A stretch of DNA of 64,000 nt, from the NCBI GenBank assembly GCA_029216955.1, contig JANAVB010031417.1, forward strand, positions 17,956,867-18,020,866, given 5' to 3'. The position numbers and the translations under genes are program-made. Below, piece by piece: positions 46,801-57,200 of the stretch. The notes beneath the pieces were generated by a model. The model searched no databases and was not told where the DNA came from. It saw only the letters and a list, made by a program, of their open reading frames with translations. The DNA is from Iris pallida (lineage: Eukaryota; Streptophyta; Magnoliopsida; Asparagales; Iridaceae). Each line of letters starts with the position of its first letter. Position 1 is the first letter of the stretch.

Positions 46801-48348
46801 TTGCCCAAAAGTTGGCAGGAAGCAAAGAAAGATCCAAGGTGGAAAGCTGCGATGATGGAAGAACTTGGGGCACTGGAAAAAAATAAGACGTGGGAGCTGG
46901 TTCCATTACCCAAAGGGAAGAAAACTGTGGGATGCAAATGGGTGTACACAGTAAAGGAGACGTCAGAAGGAAAGGTGGAACGATACAAGGCGAGGTTGGT
47001 TGCAAAGGGATACACACAATCATATGGCATCGACTATGATGAGACGTTTGCTCCAGTAGCAAAAATGAGCACCGTAAGGACTCCGGTCTCCATTGCAGCA
47101 AACTATGGGTGGAAGCTATACCAATTAGATGTGAAGAATGCCTTTCTCCATGGGGACCTACAAGAAGAAGTATACATGGAACTCCCGCCAGAGTGCTATG
47201 CTACAGAATCAGACGGAGGGACGTCGCATGAAAAAGTATGCAAACTAAAGAAGTCGCTATATGGGCTCAAGCAATCTCCTCGAGCCTGGTTTGACAGATT
47301 CAGAAAGGCTGTTACAGGCATGGGATACTATCAAAATGCAGATCATACAGTCTTTCTTCAGCATGTAAGAGGCCACATCACTATACTTGCTGTATACGTG
47401 GATGATATAGTAATCACAGGTAATGATGAAGCCGAGATTGCTAAGCTGAAGTCAAAACTCGCGAAGGAGTTCGAAGTGAATGATCTAGGAGCGATGAGGT
47501 ACTTTCTAGGTATCGAGGTGTGTGAAGGCGAACAAGGAATTGTTCTCTCACAGAGAAAATACACACTAGATCTACTGAAGGAGACAGGGATGCTGGGATG
47601 CAAAGTTGCAGTCACTCCAATTGACCAGAAGTGCAAGTTGGGAGCAGAAGCAGGAGAGCCAGGTGATCGTGAAAGATATCAACGACTTGTAGGAAGATTG
47701 ATTTATCTGGGACACACTCGCCCTGATATTTCATTTGTGGTGAGTGTAGTAAGTCGCTACATGCATGATCCAAGAACGGGTCATATGGATGCAGTATTTC
47801 AGATCTTGAGATATCTGAAAGGGACGCCGGGGAAAGGGCTATGGTTCAAGAAGAATGGATGTATAGAAGTTGAGGGATACTGCAATGCAGACTGGGCGTG
47901 CTGCATAGACGATAGAAGGTCTACCACGGAATATTGTGTCTTTGTAGGAGGAAACTTGGTCTCATGGAGAAGCAAGAAACAGTCTGTGGTAGCACGGTCT
48001 ACAGCTGAAGCAGAATACAGAGCAATGGCTTTAGGAGTGTCGGAGTTGCTGTGGGTGAAAGCGTTGCTGACAGAGTTGAAGCTGGACAATGGAGCACCAT
48101 TACGTCTTCTGAGCGATAGTCAAGCTGCAATAAGTATAGCTAACAATCCAGTTCAGCACGACAGAACGAAGCACATCGAGATCGATCGATTCTTCATCAA
48201 AGAAAAGCTGGAACAAGGGATACTGAAGATTGATCATGTTCGCTCAGAAGAACAAGTGGCAGACTGTCTGACTAAGGGTCTTAGTTCAGTAAGTCTGTCG
48301 AAGCTATGTAACAAGATGGGAATGATTAATATCTATCGCCCATCTTGA
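43889..48348 (+). pseudogene. Copia C gag-pol (main part), two visible lesions
   Basis: Gag continues from the LARD border with a zinc knuckle CHNCGDSGHYIRFC (about 44614-44655) and an RGG-rich tail. A one-base deletion at about 44985-44992 shifts the frame exactly at the protease active-site phrase (D element: IMDSGTSRH). In the new frame protease, integrase zinc finger (HHQRVGHS..CHACEL) and the integrase core (DVWGPCP; SDNGTE) follow, then a stop TAA at 45784-45786 replaces the expected Tyr codon. After it the frame stays open to 48348 through RT (YVDD at 47395-47406) and RNase H. Apart from these two lesions and the LARD, it is close to full length. Confidence 0.9.
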
Positions 48349-48355
48349 GGGGGAG

Positions 48356-48474
48356 TGTTGAGAACTAATAAGGGATTTAGTCCCACATTGGAAAATGTAA
48401 TATGAAGAGGAGCTAGACTCCCTATAAGTAGTTGAGTAGCCCATCAATAAAATACACAACAATTATTCTCTACA
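48356..48474 (+). repeat. 3' LTR of copia C
   Basis: 119 bp, TGTTGAG..TCTACA, preceded by the polypurine tract GAGGGGGAG (48347-48355) and followed by ATCTC, the same five bases as those upstream of 17286. Confidence 0.95.
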
Positions 48475-49859
48475 ATCTCATCATCGTTATTGTCATTATT
48501 ATCACCCAAGCTTTCTCGCATCAGGATGGGTTGGCGTAGAGCACAAGAGCTCCATAAAAGAAGTGACATAATTAGTTTTATGATCGGATGTCAACCTAGC
48601 GCAACCTATTTTTCCGGTGCCAAATTCAAAGCCAAGATAAGTACGAGCATGGAATTTTATTATCAAAAAAGTACTTAATCTCAGCAAGGAAAAAAAACAT
48701 TCAAATGACATTGTAACCCCATAAAGGACTTGTAAGTACCAATCGTCTTGAAATAAATAAAAAGATCTAGATGTTTACACAAATAAACTAGAGAGATGCA
48801 ATCACTGCTACACTGGAATGGAATGTATTACAGATTTATAAATTATCCTCTAGGTGCATTGTGTTTGATAAGTTGATATATCAATTATCAACAGCCAGGC
48901 TAGTTTCAGATGCTTCATGTCACAATTTTGACAAATAGCAGAGCCAATGTTTCAAGTACGTTACATGCAATATTATGTCTTTTGACAGATCCATCAGTGT
49001 TGGTAGATAATGGCTTCTAACTCCTTCCTCTAAGTAGTGCACTAAAGTTCAAAATTGTTGGGGGTAGATTAAGCAGCAATAGGCTAACAACATATTATTT
49101 ATAGGACTGAAGGAACCACTGCTCTTTCAGTATCTACGCTTCCTCTCAACGGAATTTTTATAGATGTCTTTTGCACTTTCTATTGGTTATAAATAATTGC
49201 TTTAGTGAAAACTATATAATTACACATGCACATGCAAATATATAGTTAAATGGGAATTCTAATTTAGTTTAAACAGAAAGAGATTCTTTTTTATTTTTTG
49301 ATTACAACAGAAAGAGAATTGTTTTTTTTTTTTTTTTACAGTTTTTATATGCAAAGAGCAACGAAGAGAGGCAGGGAATAATGTCCATTGATTTCTCATA
49401 GCTCAAAATTACTCAATAGCAGTCTAAAGGTCCACATTCTCATAGCTATCACTGCACAAAACAATGCGATGGTGACAGAGGAATAATTTCTCGGTGTTTT
49501 CTCTTAAACTATAGTGAGATATGGAATTTAAGATAACTGAACTCACATGTTAGGTTAGAAACTGATCGATGGTTAGAAAGTAACAATAATAGTCCACATG
49601 TCAGGGATGCACGAAAATATCAATCAAATTATAATGCTATTTAACAAGGTAATAGATTGCTTATCATACTTGCCATGTTATATAAATTTCGCATGAACAT
49701 GTCAGTATACAAAACAAGAGAAAGATATATGATAAGTCAGTAAGTTATTGCATTTCATAATGAAGACAACAATAATAGTAATATAGCAGTAGTAATAGTA
49801 ATTCAACTAACAAAATAATACCAATAACATCAAATCAAGGACAGCCAGAATTTAGAGAG
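48475..49859. other. Host sequence, right part of segmental duplication copy 2; no gene seen
   Basis: The block 48900-49250 matches 15410-15790 (TTTCAGATGCTTCATGTCAC; ATGGCTTCTAACTC; TTAGTGAAAACTATA). It carries the uninterrupted hAT target at about 48901-48911. The remaining sequence is AT-rich without credible ORFs. Confidence 0.6.
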
Positions 49860-52495
49860 AAGAAGCTGATTGGAGAAGTCAACATCCTGAGGCTGCAAAA
49901 GGAGATTAGCTCGGCCCAGCGAGCCAAATGTTCCTGGCAGAAGAATGGCGACCGTTGCTCCAAGTTCTTCTATGATGTTATCCGGACAAGACAGAATATG
50001 AATCACATCTCCCAGCTTCTTGATGCGGATGGCACTCTGGTGGGGACGCCGGCTGAGATCCAGGGCGCAGCTGTCAGGTACTATTCTGAGTTATATTTCC
50101 AGACTGACTACCTGTCCGTGTTTCCAGAAGTTGTTACGAAGAGATTGGTGACTCCATATGGGAATAACATTCTTCTTGTCCCTGTTACATTGGAGGAGGT
50201 GGAATCTATTGTCAAGGTGGCGGATCCCAACAAGGCTCCTGGTCCGGATGGCTTCAGCAGTGGTTTCTTCAAACGCCATTGGGACATTCTGAAGCATCAG
50301 GTCGTGGAGGTGGTGCATGAATTCTTCACCAAAGGAAAGCTTCTGAAAGAACTGAATCACACTTTCCTGACCTTGGTGCCAAAGGAGGGAGCGACAGCAT
50401 TGACGGATTTCAGACCTATTGCGTGTTGTAATTATCTTTATAAGATAATTACGCATCTTATGTGCCGGCGGATGGAGGGGATCATGCAGGACTTGGTATC
50501 TCCGAATCAGGCTGCGTTCATCAAGGGGAGGTCGATTGCAGAGCACAGCCTCCTGGCTCATGAGATGGTGAGGGAATTTAGCAGACCCGGAGGGGAGAAA
50601 GCTTGTGTTAAACTGGACCTGAGGAAGGCGTATGACATGGTCAATCGTGACTTCCTTTGCCATCTGATGTCCGCCATGGGATTCGCGGAACACTGGGTTG
50701 CGTTGATACGGGAGTGCATTACATCCCCTACTTTCTCTGTTCTCATTCAGGACGTTCCTTATGGGTACTTCCAGAGCAACCGTGGACTTAGGCAAGGTGA
50801 CCCATTGTCCCCTTACCTGTTCACGCTTGTTATGGAATACTTTACTTGCTTGATGGACCTGGCAGTGCACCGTGGACGGCTGGTCCCTCTGTTTCGGAGG
50901 ATGGACCCCCCAGTTACCCACCTTATTTATGCTGATGATCTGCTAGTCTTCATCCAACCTTCGACGGAGGGGTTGCAGACGCTTGCGGCTATTATGGAAG
51001 ATTTGAAGTCATTTTCGGGTCTCCAGATGAACAGGGATAAGAGTAGGGTCTACTTCAGCTCCCTGTGTCCCCGGAAGGAGGAGCGGGCTGATGTGCTGGG
51101 TATCGCGAGGAGTGATCTTTCGGTGCGTTACTTAGGAGTGCCTCTCACAGTCAACTATGCGCGGGATCAGGACTGCCATAGTCTGGTGGAGTATGTCCAG
51201 AGGAGAGTAAAAGGTTGGCAAGAAGCCGGTCTGTCTTTTGGCGGACGCATTGAGCTGGTCAGATCGGTGATCTCGGCTGTGGCCCATTTTTGGCTGCAGT
51301 CCATCCTCCTCCCTGTGGCCACTATTCGGCGAGTGGAGCGACACTGTGCCGATTTCATTTGGAGGGGGGGTATGCATGCGATCTCCTGGGAGCAGCTCTG
51401 TCGTCCCAGGAAGGAGGGAGGAGTGGGGCTCCGGCCGTTGCTGGAGATTAGGGAGGCTTCTGCGCTTAAGCTGGCCTGGAGATTCATCCGCAGGGGGTCT
51501 CTCTGGGCGGACTGGATGCACAGCAGATACGTGAAGCATGACAACTTTTGGACGTGTTCTACTGATAACAACCATTCAGTCACGTTCAAGACTGTCTTGA
51601 GACACAGGGGAGTGCTCAAGTCTGCTATCCGGAGGGTCATGAAGGATGGGTCGGGTACGGACCTCTGGCGGGACCCTTGGATAGATCGGCGGTCGCTGTT
51701 GGACATCAGGGGAGCCCCGACTCATCAGGAGGACAGGCGTGGTCTGACGTGTAGTCGCATCATACGAAATGGGGAGTGGAGGCCGGAATCTTATCGGTTC
51801 ACTGAGGAGCTGGGTGGGATCATTGTGTCTACAGTCATTGATCCGGCTTTGCCTGCGGATCGGTGGATTTGGAAGCCGACTGAAGCATCTTCGGGAACTG
51901 GGGAGTTCCAATTCCGTAGCTGCTACAACCTTATCCGGCGCACTTTCCCTCTGAGTTCTGATTACGAGTTCGTTTGGTGCAAGGGTCTGGCCAGGAAGAT
52001 GCAGTTGTGTGTTTACAAGCTTCTACTGGGCCGCCTCTTGACTAGGGATCGCCTGAGTTCATTTGGAGTGCCGGTTCCGGATCCCAAGTGTGTGCTTTGC
52101 TGTTTGGAGCCTGAATCTATAAAGCATATCTTCTTCGAGTGCACTCTGGCATGGCAGATCTGGTCGGAGCAGAGTCGTGTATTGGGAGTGTGCGCCTCTG
52201 GAAAATGTATTGGAGACATCATCACGGTGATCCGGGATAGCAGGGGCCGAGGGCAGGATTGGTTCCGAACAGACAGAGTTCGTCTGGCTGCTTCGGTTTG
52301 GCATGTATGGCGGGAGCGAAACCGTCGGATCTTTGAGGGGCTGGTCACACCTCCGGTTGGCATTCTCCATAACATCGAGTTTGATGTAAATGCTATGGAG
52401 AATTGATGAGTGGGAGTCCCACTCAGATTGTATGTTGTAAGATTATGGATTTTCCTTTGGAATAAAATTTACCTTTTTCCAAAAATATATATATA
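49860..52495 (+). mobile_element. LINE (L1-type), 5' truncated, with intact RT and zf-RVT ORF
   Basis: Coding homology begins by about 49860 (KLIGEVNILRLQKEISSAQRAK), upstream of the first internal ATG, without the endonuclease domain; 5' truncation is the usual outcome of LINE insertion. A short 3' UTR with AATAAA (52462-52467) and a terminal (TA)n tract follow the ORF. Target repeats could not be resolved inside the TA tract. Confidence 0.85.
49998..52406 (+). CDS. LINE ORF2 fragment: reverse transcriptase and zf-RVT domain
   Basis: 802 codons from an internal ATG, open to the stop at 52404-52406. RT motifs in order: NKAPGPDGFSSGFFK, FRPIACCNYLYKII, QAAFIKGRSI, KLDLRKAYDMVNRDFL, GLRQGDPLSPYLF, the catalytic YADDLLVF (about 50928-50950), then YLGVPL and GWQEAGLSFGGR. 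The C-terminus carries a zf-RVT domain (CVLCCLEPESIKHIFFEC) of the plant L1 type. The endonuclease domain is missing, so the copy cannot retrotranspose by itself, but its RT frame is free of stops, which implies a recent insertion. Confidence 0.9.
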   Translation: MNHISQLLDADGTLVGTPAEIQGAAVRYYSELYFQTDYLSVFPEVVTKRLVTPYGNNILLVPVTLEEVESIVKVADPNKAPGPDGFSSGFFKRHWDILKHQVVEVVHEFFTKGKLLKELNHTFLTLVPKEGATALTDFRPIACCNYLYKIITHLMCRRMEGIMQDLVSPNQAAFIKGRSIAEHSLLAHEMVREFSRPGGEKACVKLDLRKAYDMVNRDFLCHLMSAMGFAEHWVALIRECITSPTFSVLIQDVPYGYFQSNRGLRQGDPLSPYLFTLVMEYFTCLMDLAVHRGRLVPLFRRMDPPVTHLIYADDLLVFIQPSTEGLQTLAAIMEDLKSFSGLQMNRDKSRVYFSSLCPRKEERADVLGIARSDLSVRYLGVPLTVNYARDQDCHSLVEYVQRRVKGWQEAGLSFGGRIELVRSVISAVAHFWLQSILLPVATIRRVERHCADFIWRGGMHAISWEQLCRPRKEGGVGLRPLLEIREASALKLAWRFIRRGSLWADWMHSRYVKHDNFWTCSTDNNHSVTFKTVLRHRGVLKSAIRRVMKDGSGTDLWRDPWIDRRSLLDIRGAPTHQEDRRGLTCSRIIRNGEWRPESYRFTEELGGIIVSTVIDPALPADRWIWKPTEASSGTGEFQFRSCYNLIRRTFPLSSDYEFVWCKGLARKMQLCVYKLLLGRLLTRDRLSSFGVPVPDPKCVLCCLEPESIKHIFFECTLAWQIWSEQSRVLGVCASGKCIGDIITVIRDSRGRGQDWFRTDRVRLAASVWHVWRERNRRIFEGLVTPPVGILHNIEFDVNAMEN

Positions 52496-52567
52496 TATAT
52501 TTGGAAAAAGGGTAAATTTTATTCCAAGATCAACACAAAAAATCTTACAACCATATATATATATATA

Positions 52568-52615
<48 letters not shown>
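52496..52615 (-). mobile_element. LINE 3' end, inverted short copy
   Basis: On the minus strand, about 52500-52555 reads GGTTGTAAGATTTT, then GGAATAAAATTTACC and TTTTTCC, close to the LINE 3' UTR at 52430-52490, followed by (TA)n. The upright 3' end and this copy thus form an inverted pair around a TA tract (GGAATAAAATTTACC / GGTAAATTTTATTCC). Confidence 0.65.
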
Positions 52616-52617
<2 letters not shown>

Positions 52618-52618
<1 letters not shown>

Positions 52619-52752
52619 GGAGGTGAGGTGCCACCCTATGGAGGGTGGCTACATGTCACCTCCCTATGCTATCATTATGCACCAAAATGCATGATGATAG
52701 CATGAGGGGGTGACATGGTGCCACCTCACGGTGAGGTGGCACCTCACCTCCC
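52618..52752. mobile_element. MITE-like hairpin in (TA)n
   Basis: 135 bp. The outer arms GGGAGGTGAGGTGCCACC and GGTGGCACCTCACCTCCC are perfect inverted repeats, and inner parts also pair (ATGCTATCAT / ATGATAGCAT). It sits between TA tracts, which fits TA-targeting families such as Stowaway, though the termini do not show a known consensus and TA duplications cannot be told from the repeat itself. Confidence 0.75.
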
Positions 52753-52813
52753 TTATTATATATATATATATATATATATGATTTTGTAGTTAGTGGGGCC
52801 AAGGTTACATGAC

Positions 52814-52874
<61 letters not shown>

Positions 52875-52919
52875 AAAAGGGTAAATTTTATTCCAAGATC
52901 AACACAAGAAATCTTACAA

Positions 52920-52991
<72 letters not shown>

Positions 52992-53000
52992 AATATATTT
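52753..53000. repeat. (TA)n arrays with a further inverted LINE 3' end
   Basis: TA tracts at about 52755-52780, 52817-52870 and 52923-52988. Between the last two, 52871-52922 repeats the inverted LINE tail (TTGGAAAAAGGGTAAATTTT; CTTACAACCATATA). It differs from the copy at 52500 by one or two bases. Confidence 0.8.
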
Positions 53001-53364
53001 TGTAGGCTACTAGACCTTCCAAAACCTACTGAACTATAGGCTAAACAATAGGTATAATCATATTATCATAAGCAATTAACTACATAATATATGCTTAATG
53101 ACTAAGACCCATTTATTGACAAGACGATACATAAACTGTCCTCAAACAACATGATTCAAAGGGAATACATTTCGTAAAACATAAAATTACCAAGTCCCCT
53201 GCGAAATGTCTTTGAATTCGGCATACCTACTAATGAAGAGAACGGTGAACTAATGATGAAGAGAGACCATATATTTTGAATCCGGCATAGACAGAGATGC
53301 AGAGATAGTTAGACAGGAGATGGAGGGACAAATATTCTGGGGGTGGGGGCCATGGTTTTCTTGC

Positions 53365-53396
<32 letters not shown>

Positions 53397-54143
53397 ACCT
53401 CCACGCACCCCCCTCCCCCCCCCCCCCCCAAATAGTGCTACTTTGTAGTACATGTAATAATTATCGTACTAACAGTAATAGTTATCAAATTCAAATATTA
53501 ACAAACAACAATGGTATAAAAGCTAACTAGTTACAAGTCATCTGCTACCTCAACTAGGAATTCAGATATCAATAGGAACGATCCATATGCTAAGAACAAT
53601 AAATCATTCATCTGCAACGAACTACATTTTGATAGTGTAAAACTTCCAAGTATCTAAATGAAATAAACCATTCATCTGCTAAGAACAATAAATCAAAGCC
53701 GCCAAAAGTTTCCAGTAAATACAATATATGATGTAAAAAGTTCTATCAAATGCCAAATAGGTGTACATTGTATATCATGGATATCTGGCCTAATGTTTTA
53801 ATGATAATTTATTGAATATATGAAATAAGAACATTCATCTACTGGATTCCATTTCCTAAAACCATTTTGATTAATATTTGATGTATTTAACATTTCGTCA
53901 GCATTTTTTAGGCTTCAGTTAGATGTATAATACATACATAATTAACCAAATAATCATATTGTAGTTGCTTAGTTTCATGAAGTGAATGGTCTGCTTTCAT
54001 TGCTACACCAACAATCATAAAATGTGGTATAATCCTTCTGATGTAAGTAATCAAATGTAATTCAGTCAATGAAAACCTTTGAGCATAACAAAGGTGAGAA
54101 TGAAAAGGTTGAATTATGATTCCTCGGTGAAAATCTTGTAAAC
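53001..54143. other. AT-rich host sequence with poly-C tract, no gene seen
   Basis: Contains a nearly pure C tract of about 65 bp (53366-53429, broken by ACCTCCACG and a T). A short phrase (CATTCATCTGCTAAGAACAATAA-like) recurs near 53585 and 53670. No ORF or RNA gene is visible. Confidence 0.5.
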
Positions 54144-54265
54144 TGTAGAAAATAATGGATTGATAATTTTATTGATGGACTACTTCACTACTTATAGGGA
54201 GTCTAGCTCCTCTACATATAACATATTCCGATGTGGGACTAAAAGTCCCTTATTGATTCTCAACA
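54144..54265 (-). repeat. 3' LTR of copia D
   Basis: 122 bp, identical to 59651-59772. On the minus strand it starts TGTTGAGAATC and ends TTTTCTACA, with TATAAGTAG as probable TATA box. Confidence 0.95.
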
Positions 54266-54272
54266 CTCCCCC

Positions 54273-57200
54273 TCAAGATGGGCGATAGATATTGATCATC
54301 CCCATCTTGTTACATAGCTTTGACAGACTTAATGAACTAAGACCCTTAGTCAGACAGTCTGCAACTTGTTCTTCTGAGCGGACATGGTCAATCTTCAGTA
54401 TCCCTTGTTCCAGCTTCTCCTTGATGAAGAATCGATCAATCTCGATGTGCTTCGTTCTGTCGTGCTGAACTGGATTGTTAGCTATACTTATTGCAGCTTG
54501 ACTATCGCTCAGAAGACGCAATGGTGCTCCCTTATCCAGCTGCAACTCTGTCAGCAATGCTTTCACCCACAGCAACTCTGACACTCCCAGAGCCATTGCT
54601 CTGTATTCTGCTTCAGCTGTCGACCGTGCTACCACTGACTGTTTCTTGCTTCTCCATGAGACCAGATTTCCTCCTACAAAAACACAGTATCCCGTGGTAG
54701 ACCTTCTGTCGTCTATGCAGCTCGCCCAGTCTGCATCACAGTATCCCTCAACTTCTATGCGTCCATTCTTCTTGAACCATAGCCCCTTTTCCGACGTTCC
54801 TTTCAGATATCTCAAGATCTGAAATACTGCTTCCATATGACCCTTTCTTGGATCATGCATGTAGCGACTCACTACACTTACCGCAAATGAGATATCAGGG
54901 CGAGTGTGCCCCAGATAAATCAATCTTCCTACAAGTCGTTGATATCTTTCACGATCAACTGGCTCTCCTGCTTCTGCTCCCAACTTGTACTTCTGGTCAA
55001 TTGGAGTGACTGCTGCTTTGCATCCCAGTATCCCTGTCTCCTTCAGCAGATCTAGTGTGTATTTTCTCTGTGAGAGAACAATTCCTTGTTCGCCTTCACA
55101 CACCTCGATACCTAGAAAGTACCTCATCGCTCCTAAATCCTTCACTTCAAACTCCTTCGCGAGTTTTGACTTCAGCTTAGTGATCTTGACTTCATCATCA
55201 CCTGTGATCACTATATCATCCACATATACAGCAAGTATAGTGATGTGGCCTCTTGTATGCTGGAGGAAGACCGTATGATCTGCATTTGTTTGACGGTATC
55301 CCATGCCTGTAACAGCCTTTCTGAATCTGTCAAACCAGGCTCGAGGAGATTGCTTGAGCCCGTATAGCGACTTCTTCAGTTTACACACCTTTCCTTGCGA
55401 CGTCCCTCCGTTTGATTCCGTCGCGTAGCACCCTGGCGGGAGCTCCATGTATACTTCTTCTTGCAGGTCCCCATGAAGAAAGGCATTCTTCACATCCAGC
55501 TGGTACAGCTTCCACCCATAGTTCGCTGCAATGGAGACCAGAGTTCTCACGGTGCTCATTTTTGTTACTGGGGCAAACGTCTCATCATAGTCTATTCCAT
55601 ATGACTGTGTGAATCCTTTTGCAACCAACCTCGTCTTGTATCGCTCTACTTTTCCTTCTGGCGTCTCTTTCACTGTGTACACCCATTTGCATCCCACAGC
55701 TTTCTTCCCTTTGGGTAATGGAATCAGCTCCCATGTCTTATTTTTTTCCAGTGCCCCAAGTTCTTCCATCATTGCAGCTTTCCACCTTGGATCTTTCTTT
55801 GCTTCCTGCCAACACTTGGGCAACGAAGTAGAGTCTAACGATGCAATGAAGGCTCGATAATTCGAAGAAATGTTAGAATAAGACAAGAAGTTGGCAATGT
55901 CATGTTCGTAATCATCAAAACGAGCAGGAGCCTTACCCGCATTGATGCAAGAAGATCTCCTTAAGGGAGCAATAGGTGGTGGAGAGATCATACCATCCGA
56001 GTCGGAGAGATCCGCATCAGAATCCGAGTGATTCAGTGCGGGGGCAACATCTTCAGGAGTTGGAGCAGGAGTAGACGAGGGGCTTGGTACAGTAGGCACA
56101 GGGCACGGCATAGGCACATTACTGGACTTCTGTTGTCTCCTTCTGTAGACTTGGAGCTCCTTTTTCCTTGTCTGCTGCTCCCCCTGCGTAACATATGTAT
56201 CGTCTTCTTCATTCTCTGTATCTGAGTCACTGTGCTCTCCCCCTTTCGTCCAGTTTTCTACAACCGGACACGGAACCGATCCGACGACCACATTTGGGCT
56301 TATTATCTCCCCCTTACATCGAACACCATCTGTGTTTGGTGTGTCACCAAATGCTGAACCTTCATCCGAACCATAGTATGGTTCGAGTTCTCTGAATGTA
56401 ACGTCCATGCTGACAAACATCTTCCGCTCGACTGGACTCCAACAGGCATATCCCTTCTGAGTCGCCGTGTAACCGACAAAGACACATTTAACTGCCCTAG
56501 GATCCAGTTTGCCAACGCCTGGCCTATTATCTTGGACAAAGCACACACATCCAAAAACTTCCGGTGGAACAGTGTATGTAGTTGCCCCAGTAAGCATCTC
56601 CAACGGTGTCTTCCAGTCCAATACTTGAGATGGCATTCTGTTGATGAGATAAGAGGCCGTCAATATAGCCTGCCCCCATAAGTGTTTCGGGACATTCATA
56701 GCCAGCATCATCGTCCATGCGACTTCTAGCAGGTGTCTGTTCTTTCGTTCAGCCACACCATTTTGTGCCGGAGTATAAGCACATGAAGTTTGATGTAGTA
56801 TTCCATGAGTGGAAAAATACTCAGCAACCCGCTTATTAGTATACTCCGTCCCATTGTCAGACCGGAAACACTTAATTTTAGCGCCATATTGTGTTTCCAC
56901 CCGTCGATGAAAGTCCCGAAAGGCCTAAAGGACGTCACTTTTATTCTTCATAAGGTAGACCCATGTCACGCGGGTATAACAGTCAATAAAGGTGACGAAC
57001 CATCGAAAGCCGTTAATTTCGGTTGTAGGACAAGGGCCCCATACGTCCGAATGTATCATGTCAAAAGCAGCTGAACTCCTATTCCCCGAGCTCACATACG
57101 AGCTTCTGGTATGTTTTTTCAACTCACAAGCATCACAAAATAACTTCTCTTAATCAGCCCTTTGATATAAGGACGGATACATACGACTAATAACTTGAAA

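Larger units (their letters stand above)
17286..48474 (+). mobile_element. Ty1/copia element C, a 31-kb nest
   Basis: 5' LTR 17286-17422 and 3' LTR 48356-48474 share sequence and orientation, and both outer flanks read ATCTC (17281-17285 and 48475-48479), the expected 5-bp target duplication. Inside are the primer-binding site and leader, a rearranged cluster (about 17557-32606), a gag segment from 32607, the LARD-like insertion 32664-43888, then gag-pol to 48348. Host DNA on the two outer sides belongs to the same copy of the local duplication, so the two LTRs most likely bound a single insertion event. Confidence 0.8.
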
